DNA of 41,828 bases, from assembly GCA_900770705.1 (NCBI GenBank), contig CAAGLF010000059.1, positions 1 to 41,828 on the forward strand. Direction: 5' to 3'. The notes under the pieces were generated by a model. The model was not told where the DNA came from, did not search any database, and saw only the letters and a program-made list of their open reading frames with translations. Numbering within the stretch: the first letter of the stretch is position 1; each line of letters opens with the position of its first letter. The position numbers and the translations under genes were made by a program. Below are positions 8,147 through 16,664 of the stretch, one piece after another. Source of the stretch: Bacteroidaceae bacterium. GTDB lineage: Bacteria; Bacteroidota; Bacteroidia; Bacteroidales; Bacteroidaceae.

Positions 8147-9628
8147 ATGAAAAAGCCAACCCTACTTTCCCTCCTCACTGCCCTCACCCTCCTCTGGCAG
8201 CCCCTGCAGGCACAGACCGTGCCCGCCGACACCCTCGCTGCACCCATCGACACCCTCCTTGCCCCCAAGCCCACGAAGCACCCCTGGCGGGCCGCCATCG
8301 AGACCGTGGGACTCAACGTCGGCGTCTGGGCCTTCGACCGCTTCGTCATGCAGGAAGACTTTGCTAAAATCAGCCCCAAGACCATCCGCAACAACATCCG
8401 TCACGGCTTCGTATGGGACAACGATCAGTTCTCCACCAACCTCTTTGCACACCCCTACCACGGCAACCTCTACTTCAACACGGCCCGCTCGAGCGGAATG
8501 ACCTTCTGGGAGTCGGCCCCCTATGCACTCGCAGGAAGCCTGATGTGGGAGACATGTGCCGAGATAGAGCCCCCCGCCATCAACGACCTTATGGCCACAA
8601 CCTTGGGTGGCATAGCCCTGGGTGAGGTCACCTTCCGCCTCTCCTCCCTCGTACTCGACGACCGCCGCCGCGGCATCTCCCGCTTCTTCCACGAACTGCT
8701 CGGCGCCGTCCTCTGCCCGCCCCGCGGCTTCAACCGACTCATCACGGGCCAGGCCTGGCATGTGGATCCACTGGCCGCTCCCTACCACGACCACAAGCGC
8801 CTGCCCATCTACTTCGAAATAGGGGCTGGAGACAGGTACCTTGCCGACCAGGCCAGCCTCTTCCGCGGCGAACACAATCCCTACATAGAGCTGCGCGGCG
8901 CCTACGGCAACCCCTTCGACCGCGCCAACCGCGCCCCGTACGACTGGTTCACCTTCGGTCTGACTTTCGGACTCTCTGCCAACCAGCCCCTCATCAGCCG
9001 GGTGCAGCTGATGGGACGACTCTGGGGAACTGCCCTCGACACCTCCACCGATATGGACCTGATGATAGGTCTTTTCCAGCACTTCAACTACTTCGACTCT
9101 GAGGAAGTCGTCGACGGTACGGGCCGTATACCCTATAAGTTGTCCGAAGCTGCCTCCATAGGGCCGGGCATTGTCTACCGCTTTCCCGCCATCCACAGCC
9201 AGGTATCCCTCAGCCAGAGCCTCCATCTGAGCGGCGTGTTGCTGGGCGGCGCACTGACCGACTACTACAACGTCATCGACCGCAACTACAACCTCGGCAG
9301 CGGCTACAGCCTGAAGTCCACCACCGCCCTCGACTTCGGCCACCGGGGCCTCTTCTCCTTCACCTTCCAGCACTATCGGCTCTTCACATGGAAAGGCTAC
9401 GAGGGCAAGGACCTTGCCACCATCAATCCCCTGTATCTCAATGCACAGGGCGACAGGGGCAACATCGCCTTCACCGTGCTCAGCCCGATAGTGGAGCTGG
9501 CTTTCAGTCCACACCTGCGCATCAGCTGGGAGACTTCCGCCTACTTCCGCCGCTCCCACTACAAGTTCCACCCAGACCTCACCACACACACCTTCGAGAC
9601 CCGCGCCGGCCTGATGTACCGCTTCTGA
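8147..9628 (+). CDS. DUF3943-family putative outer-membrane protein
   Basis: The 493-residue protein has a signal peptide (MKKPTLLSLLTALTLLWQPL, then QAQ). Its central region reads HGFVWDNDQFSTNLFAHPYHG, then MTFWESAPYALAGSLMWE and NDLMATTLGGIALGE, as in the DUF3943 family. The second half is rich in amphipathic beta strands and ends in TRAGLMYRF. A terminal aromatic residue after alternating strands is typical of outer-membrane barrels. Function is not established for the family. Its location after the repeat protein, with the pair enclosed by two alike 22-nt arrays, suggests a two-gene surface module. Confidence 0.8.
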   Translation: MKKPTLLSLLTALTLLWQPLQAQTVPADTLAAPIDTLLAPKPTKHPWRAAIETVGLNVGVWAFDRFVMQEDFAKISPKTIRNNIRHGFVWDNDQFSTNLFAHPYHGNLYFNTARSSGMTFWESAPYALAGSLMWETCAEIEPPAINDLMATTLGGIALGEVTFRLSSLVLDDRRRGISRFFHELLGAVLCPPRGFNRLITGQAWHVDPLAAPYHDHKRLPIYFEIGAGDRYLADQASLFRGEHNPYIELRGAYGNPFDRANRAPYDWFTFGLTFGLSANQPLISRVQLMGRLWGTALDTSTDMDLMIGLFQHFNYFDSEEVVDGTGRIPYKLSEAASIGPGIVYRFPAIHSQVSLSQSLHLSGVLLGGALTDYYNVIDRNYNLGSGYSLKSTTALDFGHRGLFSFTFQHYRLFTWKGYEGKDLATINPLYLNAQGDRGNIAFTVLSPIVELAFSPHLRISWETSAYFRRSHYKFHPDLTTHTFETRAGLMYRF

Positions 9629-9664
9629 GCACCGCAGGGAGCCTCCGTCAGTGGCATCGGGAAA

Positions 9665-9752
9665 ACCGGGGCCCATCGCCGGCGACGATGGGCCCCGGTG
9701 TCGCGTATAATGGGCCCCATTGCCGGCAACGATGGGCCCCGTCTTTACCGAA
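9665..9752 (+). repeat. Tandem 22-nt repeat array B (4 units, GGGCCC core)
   Basis: Units start at 9665, 9687, 9709 and 9731, all exactly 22 nt. Three begin RATGGGCCCC and the first begins ACCGGGGCCCAT. The spacing and core match array A, in the same orientation. It starts 37 nt after the DUF3943 stop. Confidence 0.85.
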
Positions 9753-9869
9753 GGCAGCGCCCTGCCCCCGGACCGGCCGGCACACGCCCCGTCGTGCATA
9801 TAGCCCACTTGCATACAGAGCGGTGCCGCAGAAAGTGAAAGAAAATGCATGGCTGTTCGCATTTTTCCA

Positions 9870-9910
9870 GCGAAAATAGGCTTCTGCTTACATAAATTGC
9901 CTATTTTTGC
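9870..9910 (+). promoter_or_regulatory. Probable his operon promoter with an overlapping imperfect palindrome
   Basis: TATTTTTG at 9902-9909 matches the TAnnTTTG -7 box, about 108 nt before hisG. No good -33 box is seen. The -7 box is the right arm of an inverted repeat: GCGAAAATAGGC at 9870-9881 and GCCTATTTTTGC at 9899-9910 (11 of 12 pair, 17-nt centre). The remainder of 9629-10016 holds array B, another small hairpin (GAAAATGC at 9841 with GCATTTTTC at 9859) and a ~100-nt leader without an evident His-rich leader peptide. Confidence 0.5.
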
Positions 9911-10016
9911 AAGCTCAACGCGCAGTGTGAACGGCTTTGCGGCCGGATAGCTTGCGAACGGACGCCGGCAGTGCCGGATGGAATAAATGATTGTTTATAC
10001 ACAAACTGAAAGAAAT

Positions 10017-10868
10017 ATGCTACGTATAGCCATTCAGGCCAAGGGCCGGTTGAATGAAGATTGTATGGCGTTGCTGGCCGACGCCGGAGTGAACGTACCC
10101 TCGGGCAAGCGGCAGTTGAAGGCACAGGCGCAGGGCTTCCCCCTCGAAGTGCTGTATCTGCGCGACGACGACATCCCGCAGGCCGTGGCGATGGGCGTGG
10201 CCGACATCGGCATCGTGGGGCGCAACGAAGTGGCCGAGCGGGGCGAGAAGGTGGAGGAGGTAATGCCGCTGGGATTTGGCGGTTGCCGCCTGTCGCTGGC
10301 AGTTCCGCGCGAAGCCGACTATACGGACGTGGCATGGCTAAGCGGCAAGCGGGTCGCCACGTCCTATCCCCGGATACTGGCGGACTATCTGAAGGGGCAG
10401 CAGGTGAAGGCCGAGATACACGAGATTGCCGGCAGTGTGGAGATAGCGCCGGCAGTGGGAATGGCCGATGCCATCTTCGACATCGTGAGCTCGGGCGGCA
10501 CACTGGTGCAGAACGGCCTGCGGGAAGTCGAGGTCGTACTCCGCAGCGAGGCCGTGCTGATAGCCTGCCCGGGCCTGTCGCAGGAGAAGCGCGAGGCCAT
10601 CGCAAAGCTCTGTTTCCGCTTTCGCTCCATCGCGGAGAGCCGGGGCAAGAAGTACGTGCTGATGAACCTGCCCCGCCAGAGCCTCGATGAGGCCGTGGCA
10701 CTGCTGCCGGGCATGCGTAGCCCGACGGTGCTCCCCCTGGCCAATGCCGACTGGTGCTCCCTGCACGTGGTCATACCCGAGTCCGAACTCTGGGAGAAAA
10801 TAGAGCGCCTGAAGGCCCTGGGTGCCGAGGGCATACTGGTACTGACGCTGGAGAACTGCATACAGTAA
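10017..10868 (+). CDS. hisG: ATP phosphoribosyltransferase, long form (HisG)
   Basis: HisG catalyses the first step of histidine synthesis, joining ATP and PRPP. The sequence begins MLRIAIQAKGRLNED, as in related HisG proteins. The ATG at 10017 is preferred over the in-frame ATG at 9987, and it follows an AAAGAA-rich stretch. Family motifs include LRDDDIPQAVAMGVADIGIVG and ATSYPRILADYL. The PRPP-binding region is near EIAPAVGMADAIFDIVSSGGTLVQNGL. At 283 residues this is the long form, with a C-terminal ACT-like regulatory domain (SPTVLPLANADWCSLHVVIP...GAEGILVLTLENCI). That domain normally gives feedback inhibition by histidine and removes the need for HisZ. It is the first gene of the operon; hisD follows after 41 nt. 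Confidence 0.97.
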   Translation: MLRIAIQAKGRLNEDCMALLADAGVNVPSGKRQLKAQAQGFPLEVLYLRDDDIPQAVAMGVADIGIVGRNEVAERGEKVEEVMPLGFGGCRLSLAVPREADYTDVAWLSGKRVATSYPRILADYLKGQQVKAEIHEIAGSVEIAPAVGMADAIFDIVSSGGTLVQNGLREVEVVLRSEAVLIACPGLSQEKREAIAKLCFRFRSIAESRGKKYVLMNLPRQSLDEAVALLPGMRSPTVLPLANADWCSLHVVIPESELWEKIERLKALGAEGILVLTLENCIQ

Positions 10869-10909
10869 GCCCCTGCCGGGGATATCCCCTTACCATATTC
10901 AAGACAAAG

Positions 10910-12184
10910 ATGGAACAGATTCTATACAACCCGCTCCCCGAAACGTGGGAACAGCTGACAGAAAGAAACGTGCCCGACGACGCAGCCATCGCCCAGAGCG
11001 TGGCGGACATCGTGGCAGCCGTGCGGCGCAATGGCGACAAGGCCCTGCGCGAACTGGCACGCGTGTTCGACAAGACGGAACTTACCGACCTCGAAGTGCA
11101 GCCCGCCGAAATAGAGGCTGCGGCACAGCTGGTCAGCCCCCCGGTGCGGGAAGCGATGCAGAATGCCGCTCGCAACATCCGTCGCTTCCACGAGGCACAG
11201 CGGCCGGCACCCGTCGACGTATGCACGCAGCAGGGCGTGCGCTGCCTGCAGCGGGCACTGCCCATCCGCCGGGTGGGCCTCTACATTCCCGGCGGCAGTG
11301 CCCCCCTCTTCTCGACAGTACTGATGCTGGCCCTTCCGGCGCAGATAGCCGGTTGCCGCGAAGTCGTGCTGTGTACCCCGCCGGGAGGCCGGAAGGGCAT
11401 AGCGCCCGAGATACTCTATGCCGCCAGCCTCTGCGGCATCCACCGCATCTTCCGCATTGGTGGGGCAGGAGCAGTGGCAGCGATGGCATACGGCACTGAG
11501 AGCGTGCCCCGCGTCGATAAGATATTCGGGCCGGGAAACCGCTTTGTGACCAAAGCAAAGCAGCTCGTGCAGGACAGAGTGGCCATCGATATGCCCGCCG
11601 GACCGAGCGAAGTGCTCGTGATGGCCGACCACACGGCACGCCCCGACTACGTGGCAGCCGATATGCTCTCGCAGGCGGAACACGGTGCCGACAGCCAGGC
11701 CATACTGGTATGCCAGAGCCAGACGCTGGCCCTGCAGGTGCTGGAAGAGGTGGAACGCCAGGCCGCACTGCTGCAGCGACGGGAGGCAGTGGAGCGCTCC
11801 CTCGCCCACAGCCGTATCCTCGTCTTCGACCGGCGGGAACAGATGGTGGCCTTTGCCAACGCCTACGCCGCCGAACATCTCATCATCTCTATGGACAAGC
11901 CCTGGGACATTGCGGCCGAAATCACGGCGGCCGGCAGCATATTCATCGGCAACTACTCGCCCGAAAGCGCCGGCGACTATGCCTCGGGAACCAACCACAC
12001 CCTGCCCACCGGAGGCTGGGCCAAAGCCTACAGCGGGGTGAACCTCGACAGCTTCATGCGGAAAATCACCTATCAGGAACTCTCGCGCGAGGGCCTCTCC
12101 GACCTGGCTCCGACCATCATCCAGATGGCAGAAGCCGAGGGACTGGACGCACACGCCGCTGCCGTGAGGGTGAGACTGTGCTGA
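10910..12184 (+). CDS. hisD: Histidinol dehydrogenase (HisD)
   Basis: HisD oxidises L-histidinol to histidine in two NAD-dependent steps, the last reactions of the pathway. The 424-residue protein carries the NAD/Zn-site stretches RVGLYIPGGSAPLFSTVLM, KIFGPGNRFVTKAKQLVQ and DMPAGPSEVLVMAD. It also has the catalytic SQAEHGAD motif (Glu-His pair) and the C-terminal GTNHTLPTGGWAKAYSGVNL. The start at 10910 gives MEQILYNPLPETWEQL, the expected N terminus; an open frame further upstream overlaps hisG and is not needed. The spacer to the hisC-hisB gene is 28 nt. Confidence 0.97.
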   Translation: MEQILYNPLPETWEQLTERNVPDDAAIAQSVADIVAAVRRNGDKALRELARVFDKTELTDLEVQPAEIEAAAQLVSPPVREAMQNAARNIRRFHEAQRPAPVDVCTQQGVRCLQRALPIRRVGLYIPGGSAPLFSTVLMLALPAQIAGCREVVLCTPPGGRKGIAPEILYAASLCGIHRIFRIGGAGAVAAMAYGTESVPRVDKIFGPGNRFVTKAKQLVQDRVAIDMPAGPSEVLVMADHTARPDYVAADMLSQAEHGADSQAILVCQSQTLALQVLEEVERQAALLQRREAVERSLAHSRILVFDRREQMVAFANAYAAEHLIISMDKPWDIAAEITAAGSIFIGNYSPESAGDYASGTNHTLPTGGWAKAYSGVNLDSFMRKITYQELSREGLSDLAPTIIQMAEAEGLDAHAAAVRVRLC

Positions 12185-12212
12185 ACGAACCTGCCGACCA
12201 ATACGAACGACC

Positions 12213-14411
12213 ATGCCAAACAAGTATATCCGCCCCCACCTCCGCCGCCTGGAACCCTATTCCACGGCCCGCGATGAATTCAAGGGAGGCACCGTCAGTG
12301 CCTGGCTCGACGCCAATGAAAGCCCGTACGACACGGGAGTGAACCGATACCCCGACCCCCACCAGCGGGCACTGAAAGCCCGCCTGGCCGAACTCAAGGG
12401 CCTGCGGCCGGAACAGATCTTCGTGGCCGGTGCCGGCAGTGACGAAGCCATCGACCTGACTTTCCGCCTCTTCTGCGAGCCAGCTAGTGACAATGCAGTG
12501 GCCATCGCACCCAGCTACGGCGTGTACCGCGTGGCAGCGCAGACCAACCATGTGGAACTGCGTGAAGTCCCCCTGGGCGAAGACTATGCCCTGCCGACCG
12601 AAGCACTGCTGCAGGCAGCCGATACACACACGAAACTGATGTGGATCTGTTCGCCCAACAACCCCACTGGCAATGCCTTCCCGACGCAAGAGCTGGAGGC
12701 ACTGGCCGACCGCTTCGACGGTATGCTCGTAGTCGACGAGGCCTATGTGGACTTCTCGCCGAAAGGCTCGATGCTGGATGTGCTCGACCGTCACCCCAAC
12801 CTCATCGTGCTGCAGACCCTCTCGAAGGCATGGGGAATGGCCGGCCTTCGCCTCGGTATGGCCTTTGCCGCCCCCGAAGTGGCGGAAATGTACGCACGGA
12901 TCAAGTACCCCTACAACGTCAACGGCCCCACGCAGCAGGAAGTGTTGCGCCGGCTCTCGGCAGGCACAGCCCCCCACGTGGCCGAAATCTGCGCCCAGCG
13001 CAGCCTGCTGGCAGCCGAACTGCCGCTCATACCCTGCGTGGAGAAGGTGTATCATAGCGACGCCAACTTCTTTCTGGTGCGCTTCTCCGACCCCACGGCC
13101 GTGTACGACTATCTGCTGGCCCACGGCATACTCGTGCGCAACCGCGACAAGGTGACGGGTTGCCGGGGCTGCCTGCGCCTGACCATCGGCACCCCCGGGG
13201 AGAACAGGCGCCTCCTGCAACTGCTGCGGGAATGGCCGTCGGAAGCGAAGACGCTGGAAGCTGACGCCGAAAGTAAACAATGTCCGAACGTCGGACAGCC
13301 CCACAGGAAGGCCATCTTCATCGACCGCGACGGCACCATCATCGCCGAGCCAGCCGACGAACAGGTGGACGCACTGGAGAAACTGGCTTTTGTGCCGGGG
13401 GTGATGGCGGCACTCCGCTCCATAGCCGGACTGGACTACGACCTCGTGTTGGTGAGCAATCAGGACGGACTGGGCACCGACGCCTTCCCTGAAGAGGCCT
13501 TCTGGCCGCCACACCGGCTGATGGTGCAGACACTGGCCGGCGAGGGCATACACTTCGCTGCCGAACACATCGACCGCACCTTCCCCGCAGACAACGCGCC
13601 GACCCGCAAGCCCGGTATCGGTATGCTCCACGCATATATGGACGGTTCGTACGACCTGCAGGCCAGCTTCGTCATAGGCGACCGCCTGACCGATCTCCAG
13701 CTGGCCCGGAACCTGGGCGCACGGGGCATCCTGCTCGGCCCCGCCGGTGCCTGCGTGCCCGACGAACTGCGCTCCTCGCTGGCCCTGGCTACCACCGACT
13801 GGGCCTGCATTGCCGAATACCTGCGGCGTACCGACCGTCACGCTGTGGTGGAACGCACCACAAAGGAGACCCGCATACGGGTGGAGCTCGACCTCGACGG
13901 AGAGGGCGAAAGCACCATCGACACGGGATTGCAGTTCCTGAACCACATGCTGTTGCAGCTGCCCCATCACGCCGGTATCGCCCTCTCCGTGCAGTGTCAG
14001 GGCGATCTGGAGGTGGACGAACACCACACGATGGAGGACATCGCCATCACCCTGGGCACTGCCTTGCGCCAAGCTTTGGGCGACAAGCGGGGCATCGACC
14101 GCTATGGTTTCGTATTGCCGATGGACGACTGCATGGCAATGGTACTCATCGACTTCGGCGGACGTGCTGACTTCCGGTGGAAGGTGCCTTTCACACGCGA
14201 CGTCGTCGGAGACACACCCACCGAGATGTACAGCCATTTCTTCCAGTCGCTGGCTATGGCCCTGCAGTGCAACCTGCAGATAGAAGCCGGCGGCGAAAAC
14301 AACCACCACCTGGCAGAAGCCGTGTTCAAGGGCTTTGCCCGTGCCCTGCGTATGGCCATACGCAGGGATGTATTCCACTACGAACTGCCTTCAAGCAAAG
14401 GAACTTTATGA
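12213..14411 (+). CDS. hisC-hisB: HisC-HisB fusion: histidinol-phosphate aminotransferase, histidinol phosphatase and IGP dehydratase
   Basis: A single uninterrupted frame of 732 residues carries three activities. Residues ~1-345 are HisC, a PLP aminotransferase with Asn-Pro-Thr-Gly in CSPNNPTGNAF and the PLP lysine at residue 205 in TLSKAWGMAGLRLG. A short linker (about 345-365) leads into HisB. Residues ~366-545 are the HAD phosphatase, with nucleophile D371 in FIDRDGTIIAEP and later VIGDRLTDLQLA. From R548 the IGP dehydratase follows, with EHHTMEDIAITLG and NNHHLAEAVFKGF metal ligands and the terminal SSKG. HisC and bifunctional HisB are usually separate proteins. No in-frame Met occurs near the junction. 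The phosphatase lacks the Cys-rich zinc loop of E. coli HisB; the segment reads RTFPADNAPTRKPGIG. The last four bases overlap hisH. Confidence 0.93.
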   Translation: MPNKYIRPHLRRLEPYSTARDEFKGGTVSAWLDANESPYDTGVNRYPDPHQRALKARLAELKGLRPEQIFVAGAGSDEAIDLTFRLFCEPASDNAVAIAPSYGVYRVAAQTNHVELREVPLGEDYALPTEALLQAADTHTKLMWICSPNNPTGNAFPTQELEALADRFDGMLVVDEAYVDFSPKGSMLDVLDRHPNLIVLQTLSKAWGMAGLRLGMAFAAPEVAEMYARIKYPYNVNGPTQQEVLRRLSAGTAPHVAEICAQRSLLAAELPLIPCVEKVYHSDANFFLVRFSDPTAVYDYLLAHGILVRNRDKVTGCRGCLRLTIGTPGENRRLLQLLREWPSEAKTLEADAESKQCPNVGQPHRKAIFIDRDGTIIAEPADEQVDALEKLAFVPGVMAALRSIAGLDYDLVLVSNQDGLGTDAFPEEAFWPPHRLMVQTLAGEGIHFAAEHIDRTFPADNAPTRKPGIGMLHAYMDGSYDLQASFVIGDRLTDLQLARNLGARGILLGPAGACVPDELRSSLALATTDWACIAEYLRRTDRHAVVERTTKETRIRVELDLDGEGESTIDTGLQFLNHMLLQLPHHAGIALSVQCQGDLEVDEHHTMEDIAITLGTALRQALGDKRGIDRYGFVLPMDDCMAMVLIDFGGRADFRWKVPFTRDVVGDTPTEMYSHFFQSLAMALQCNLQIEAGGENNHHLAEAVFKGFARALRMAIRRDVFHYELPSSKGTL

Positions 14412-14992
14412 TAGCGATTGTAGACTATAAGACGGGCAATCTGCGCTCTGTGGAGAACGCCCTGCACCGTCTGGGCGCCGAGTATTGCGTCACGGCCGAC
14501 GCCGACAGGCTTCGGAATGCCGACAGAGTGATACTGCCGGGAGTGGGCACGGCGGCCGAGGCTATGCACAACCTGCACGAAGCCGGACTGACAGAGGTGC
14601 TGGTGAACCTGCGACGCCCCGTACTGGGTATCTGCGTCGGACTGCAAGTGATGTGTCGCCATTCGGAAGAAGGCGATGTGGCAGGGCTGGGCATTTTCGA
14701 CGCCCACGTGTGCCGGTTCCCTGATTCGCCTGCGGAGAAGGTGCCGCATATGGGCTGGAACAGCATAGGCAACCTCGACGGCAAGCTCTTCCGGGACCTG
14801 CGGAACGGGGAATACGTGTACTATGTGCACTCCTATTACCCCACGCTCTGCCAGGACACGGTGGCAACGACCCGTCACGGCGTGCTGTTCAGTGCCGCAC
14901 TCACGTACGAAAACTTCTATGGTACACAGTTTCATCCCGAAAAGAGTGGGGCTGTGGGAGAACAAATACTGAAGAACTTCCTGCTGTTATGA
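14408..14992 (+). CDS. hisH: Imidazole glycerol phosphate synthase glutaminase subunit (HisH)
   Basis: HisH hydrolyses glutamine and passes ammonia to HisF. The class I glutamine amidotransferase triad is visible: the nucleophile Cys in VLGICVGLQVM and the His-Glu pair in TQFHPEKSG. The N terminus MIAIVDYKTGNLRSVENAL is typical, as is the VPHMGWNSI segment. The length is 194 residues. Its ATG overlaps the stop of the hisC-hisB gene (ATGA), and its own stop overlaps the hisA start in the same way, which implies translational coupling. Confidence 0.97.
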   Translation: MIAIVDYKTGNLRSVENALHRLGAEYCVTADADRLRNADRVILPGVGTAAEAMHNLHEAGLTEVLVNLRRPVLGICVGLQVMCRHSEEGDVAGLGIFDAHVCRFPDSPAEKVPHMGWNSIGNLDGKLFRDLRNGEYVYYVHSYYPTLCQDTVATTRHGVLFSAALTYENFYGTQFHPEKSGAVGEQILKNFLLL

Positions 14993-15696
14993 TAGAAATC
15001 ATTCCTGCCATCGACCTGATAGATGGCCGTTGTGTGCGGCTCTCGCAGGGCGACTATGACCGCTGTCGCGTGTACGATGCCGATCCTGTGGACATGGTGC
15101 GGCGCTTTGCCGACTGTGGACTGCACCGCATTCATGTGGTAGATCTCGACGGAGCCAAGGCAGCCTGCCCCTGCAACCTGCCGCGGCTGGAGCAGATGGC
15201 GGCCGTGCCGGGCGTCAGCATAGAGTGGGGTGGGGGAATCAAGAGCCGCGACAGCCTGCAACAGGTGTTCGAATCGGGCGCAGCGTATGCCGTGGTGGGC
15301 TCCGTGGCGGCCAAAGACCCCGGACTGTTTGCCGGCTGGCTGCAGGAATTCGGCCCTGAAAGAATGGTGCTCGGAGCCGACGTCCGCGAGGGCAAGGTGT
15401 CTGTGTCGGGCTGGCTGGAAGATATGCCGCTGGGCATCGATGAGCTGATCCGCCACTTCCTGCCCTACGGTCTGACCCAGGCCATCTGTACGGATATCGC
15501 GCGCGACGGTATGCTGCAAGGCCCTTCCGACGAACTCTATACCCGCTTGCAGACCGCCTTCCCCACGGTAGATATCTGCGTCTCCGGCGGCATTTCCTCA
15601 CAAGCGGACATAGAACGGTTGGACACGCTGGGATTGCGCCGCGTCATTGTGGGCAAGGCCATCTATGAAGGGCGCATCCCCCTGGTGAAGATGTAG
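14989..15696 (+). CDS. hisA: ProFAR isomerase (HisA)
   Basis: HisA is the TIM-barrel isomerase that converts ProFAR to PRFAR, the substrate of HisF-HisH. The N-terminal MIEIIPAIDLIDGRCVRLSQ carries the first catalytic Asp. HVVDLDGAKA, SIEWGGGIKS and the second-half TDIARDGMLQGPS (catalytic Asp) are in place, and CVSGGISSQADI provides the phosphate-binding loop. The length of 235 residues is slightly short but complete. It overlaps hisH by 4 nt and lies 44 nt before hisF. Confidence 0.97.
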   Translation: MIEIIPAIDLIDGRCVRLSQGDYDRCRVYDADPVDMVRRFADCGLHRIHVVDLDGAKAACPCNLPRLEQMAAVPGVSIEWGGGIKSRDSLQQVFESGAAYAVVGSVAAKDPGLFAGWLQEFGPERMVLGADVREGKVSVSGWLEDMPLGIDELIRHFLPYGLTQAICTDIARDGMLQGPSDELYTRLQTAFPTVDICVSGGISSQADIERLDTLGLRRVIVGKAIYEGRIPLVKM

Positions 15697-15740
15697 GCGC
15701 ATATCCCCCGTACCCATTCACCCTATTCCTGACACAATCC

Positions 15741-16529
15741 ATGCTTACTAAAAGAATCATCCCCTGTCTCGACGTGAAAGAAGGCCGGACGGTCAAAGGC
15801 ATTCACTTTGAGAATCTGACAGACGTGGGCGACCCCGTGGAACTGGGACGCCACTATGCCCGCGAGGGCGCCGACGAGCTGGTGTATCTCGACATCAGTG
15901 CTACCCGAGAAGGGCGCGGAACCTTCACGCGGCTGGTCGAAAGGATAGCCGATGGCATAGACATACCCTTCACAGTGGGAGGGGGAATCTCCACCATCGA
16001 CGACGCTGCCCGACTGCTGGATGCAGGGGCAGACAAGATAAGCATCAACAGCGCCGCCATCCGGACTCCCGACCTGATAGACCGGATTGCAGCCCGGTAT
16101 GGCAGTCAGTTCGTAGTGGTGGCCATCGATGCCCGGCTGACCGACGACGGCATCTGGCACGCCACTACCCACGGAGGAAGCCGACCTACCGACAAGGAAT
16201 TGCTGAGCTGGGCCCGCGAGGCGCAGGAACGTGGGGCGGGAGAAATACTCTTCACCTCGATGAATCACGACGGCACCCGCAATGGTTACCCCTGCGCGGT
16301 CTATGCCCGGCTAGCAGAGGAGTTGCGCATTCCCGTGATTGCCAGCGGCGGTGCAGGCTGTGTGGAGCATATCTGCGATGTGTTGACCCGGGGAAAGGCC
16401 GACGCTGCCCTTGCCGCCAGTATCTTCCATTACGGGGAAATCACGATACCGCAGCTGAAGACCGCCCTGGCCGGACTCGGCGTCGAGGTCAGGCAGCTGG
16501 GAAACCTGCCGGTGAAGCGTGAGGCGTGA
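15741..16529 (+). CDS. hisF: Imidazole glycerol phosphate synthase cyclase subunit (HisF)
   Basis: HisF forms the imidazole ring, giving IGP and AICAR, with ammonia from HisH. The start MLTKRIIPCLDVKEGRTVKG contains the catalytic Asp of the CLDV motif. The second catalytic Asp lies in FTSMNHDGTRNGYPC. FTVGGGIST and VIASGGAGCVEH are the phosphate-binding loops of the barrel. The length is 262 residues, with a short variable tail. The 135-nt gap to hisIE is the longest in the operon; it holds a weak GC-rich hairpin but no gene. Confidence 0.97.
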   Translation: MLTKRIIPCLDVKEGRTVKGIHFENLTDVGDPVELGRHYAREGADELVYLDISATREGRGTFTRLVERIADGIDIPFTVGGGISTIDDAARLLDAGADKISINSAAIRTPDLIDRIAARYGSQFVVVAIDARLTDDGIWHATTHGGSRPTDKELLSWAREAQERGAGEILFTSMNHDGTRNGYPCAVYARLAEELRIPVIASGGAGCVEHICDVLTRGKADAALAASIFHYGEITIPQLKTALAGLGVEVRQLGNLPVKREA

Positions 16530-16664
16530 AGGTTGAAGAAGGGCCGCGACGAGGCCGGGCGAAGCCTGCCACTGAACTTGCCTGTCGGCATGGTTGGCAG
16601 GGGTACGCAGGCTGCTCGCGGTCGACGACATAAGAAGAATTGGAGAACTAAAAAACAAACGACA

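Noticed and set aside
9841..9867. Small hairpin GAAAATGC/GCATTTTTC as a separate terminator
   Set aside because: It lies beyond array B and just before the his promoter; with about 7 bp it is weak, and no transcript is known to reach it.
10754..10909. Longer hisD start overlapping hisG
   Set aside because: The extra 52 residues are out of phase with the HisG coding sequence and not part of known HisD proteins; 10910 gives the expected N terminus.
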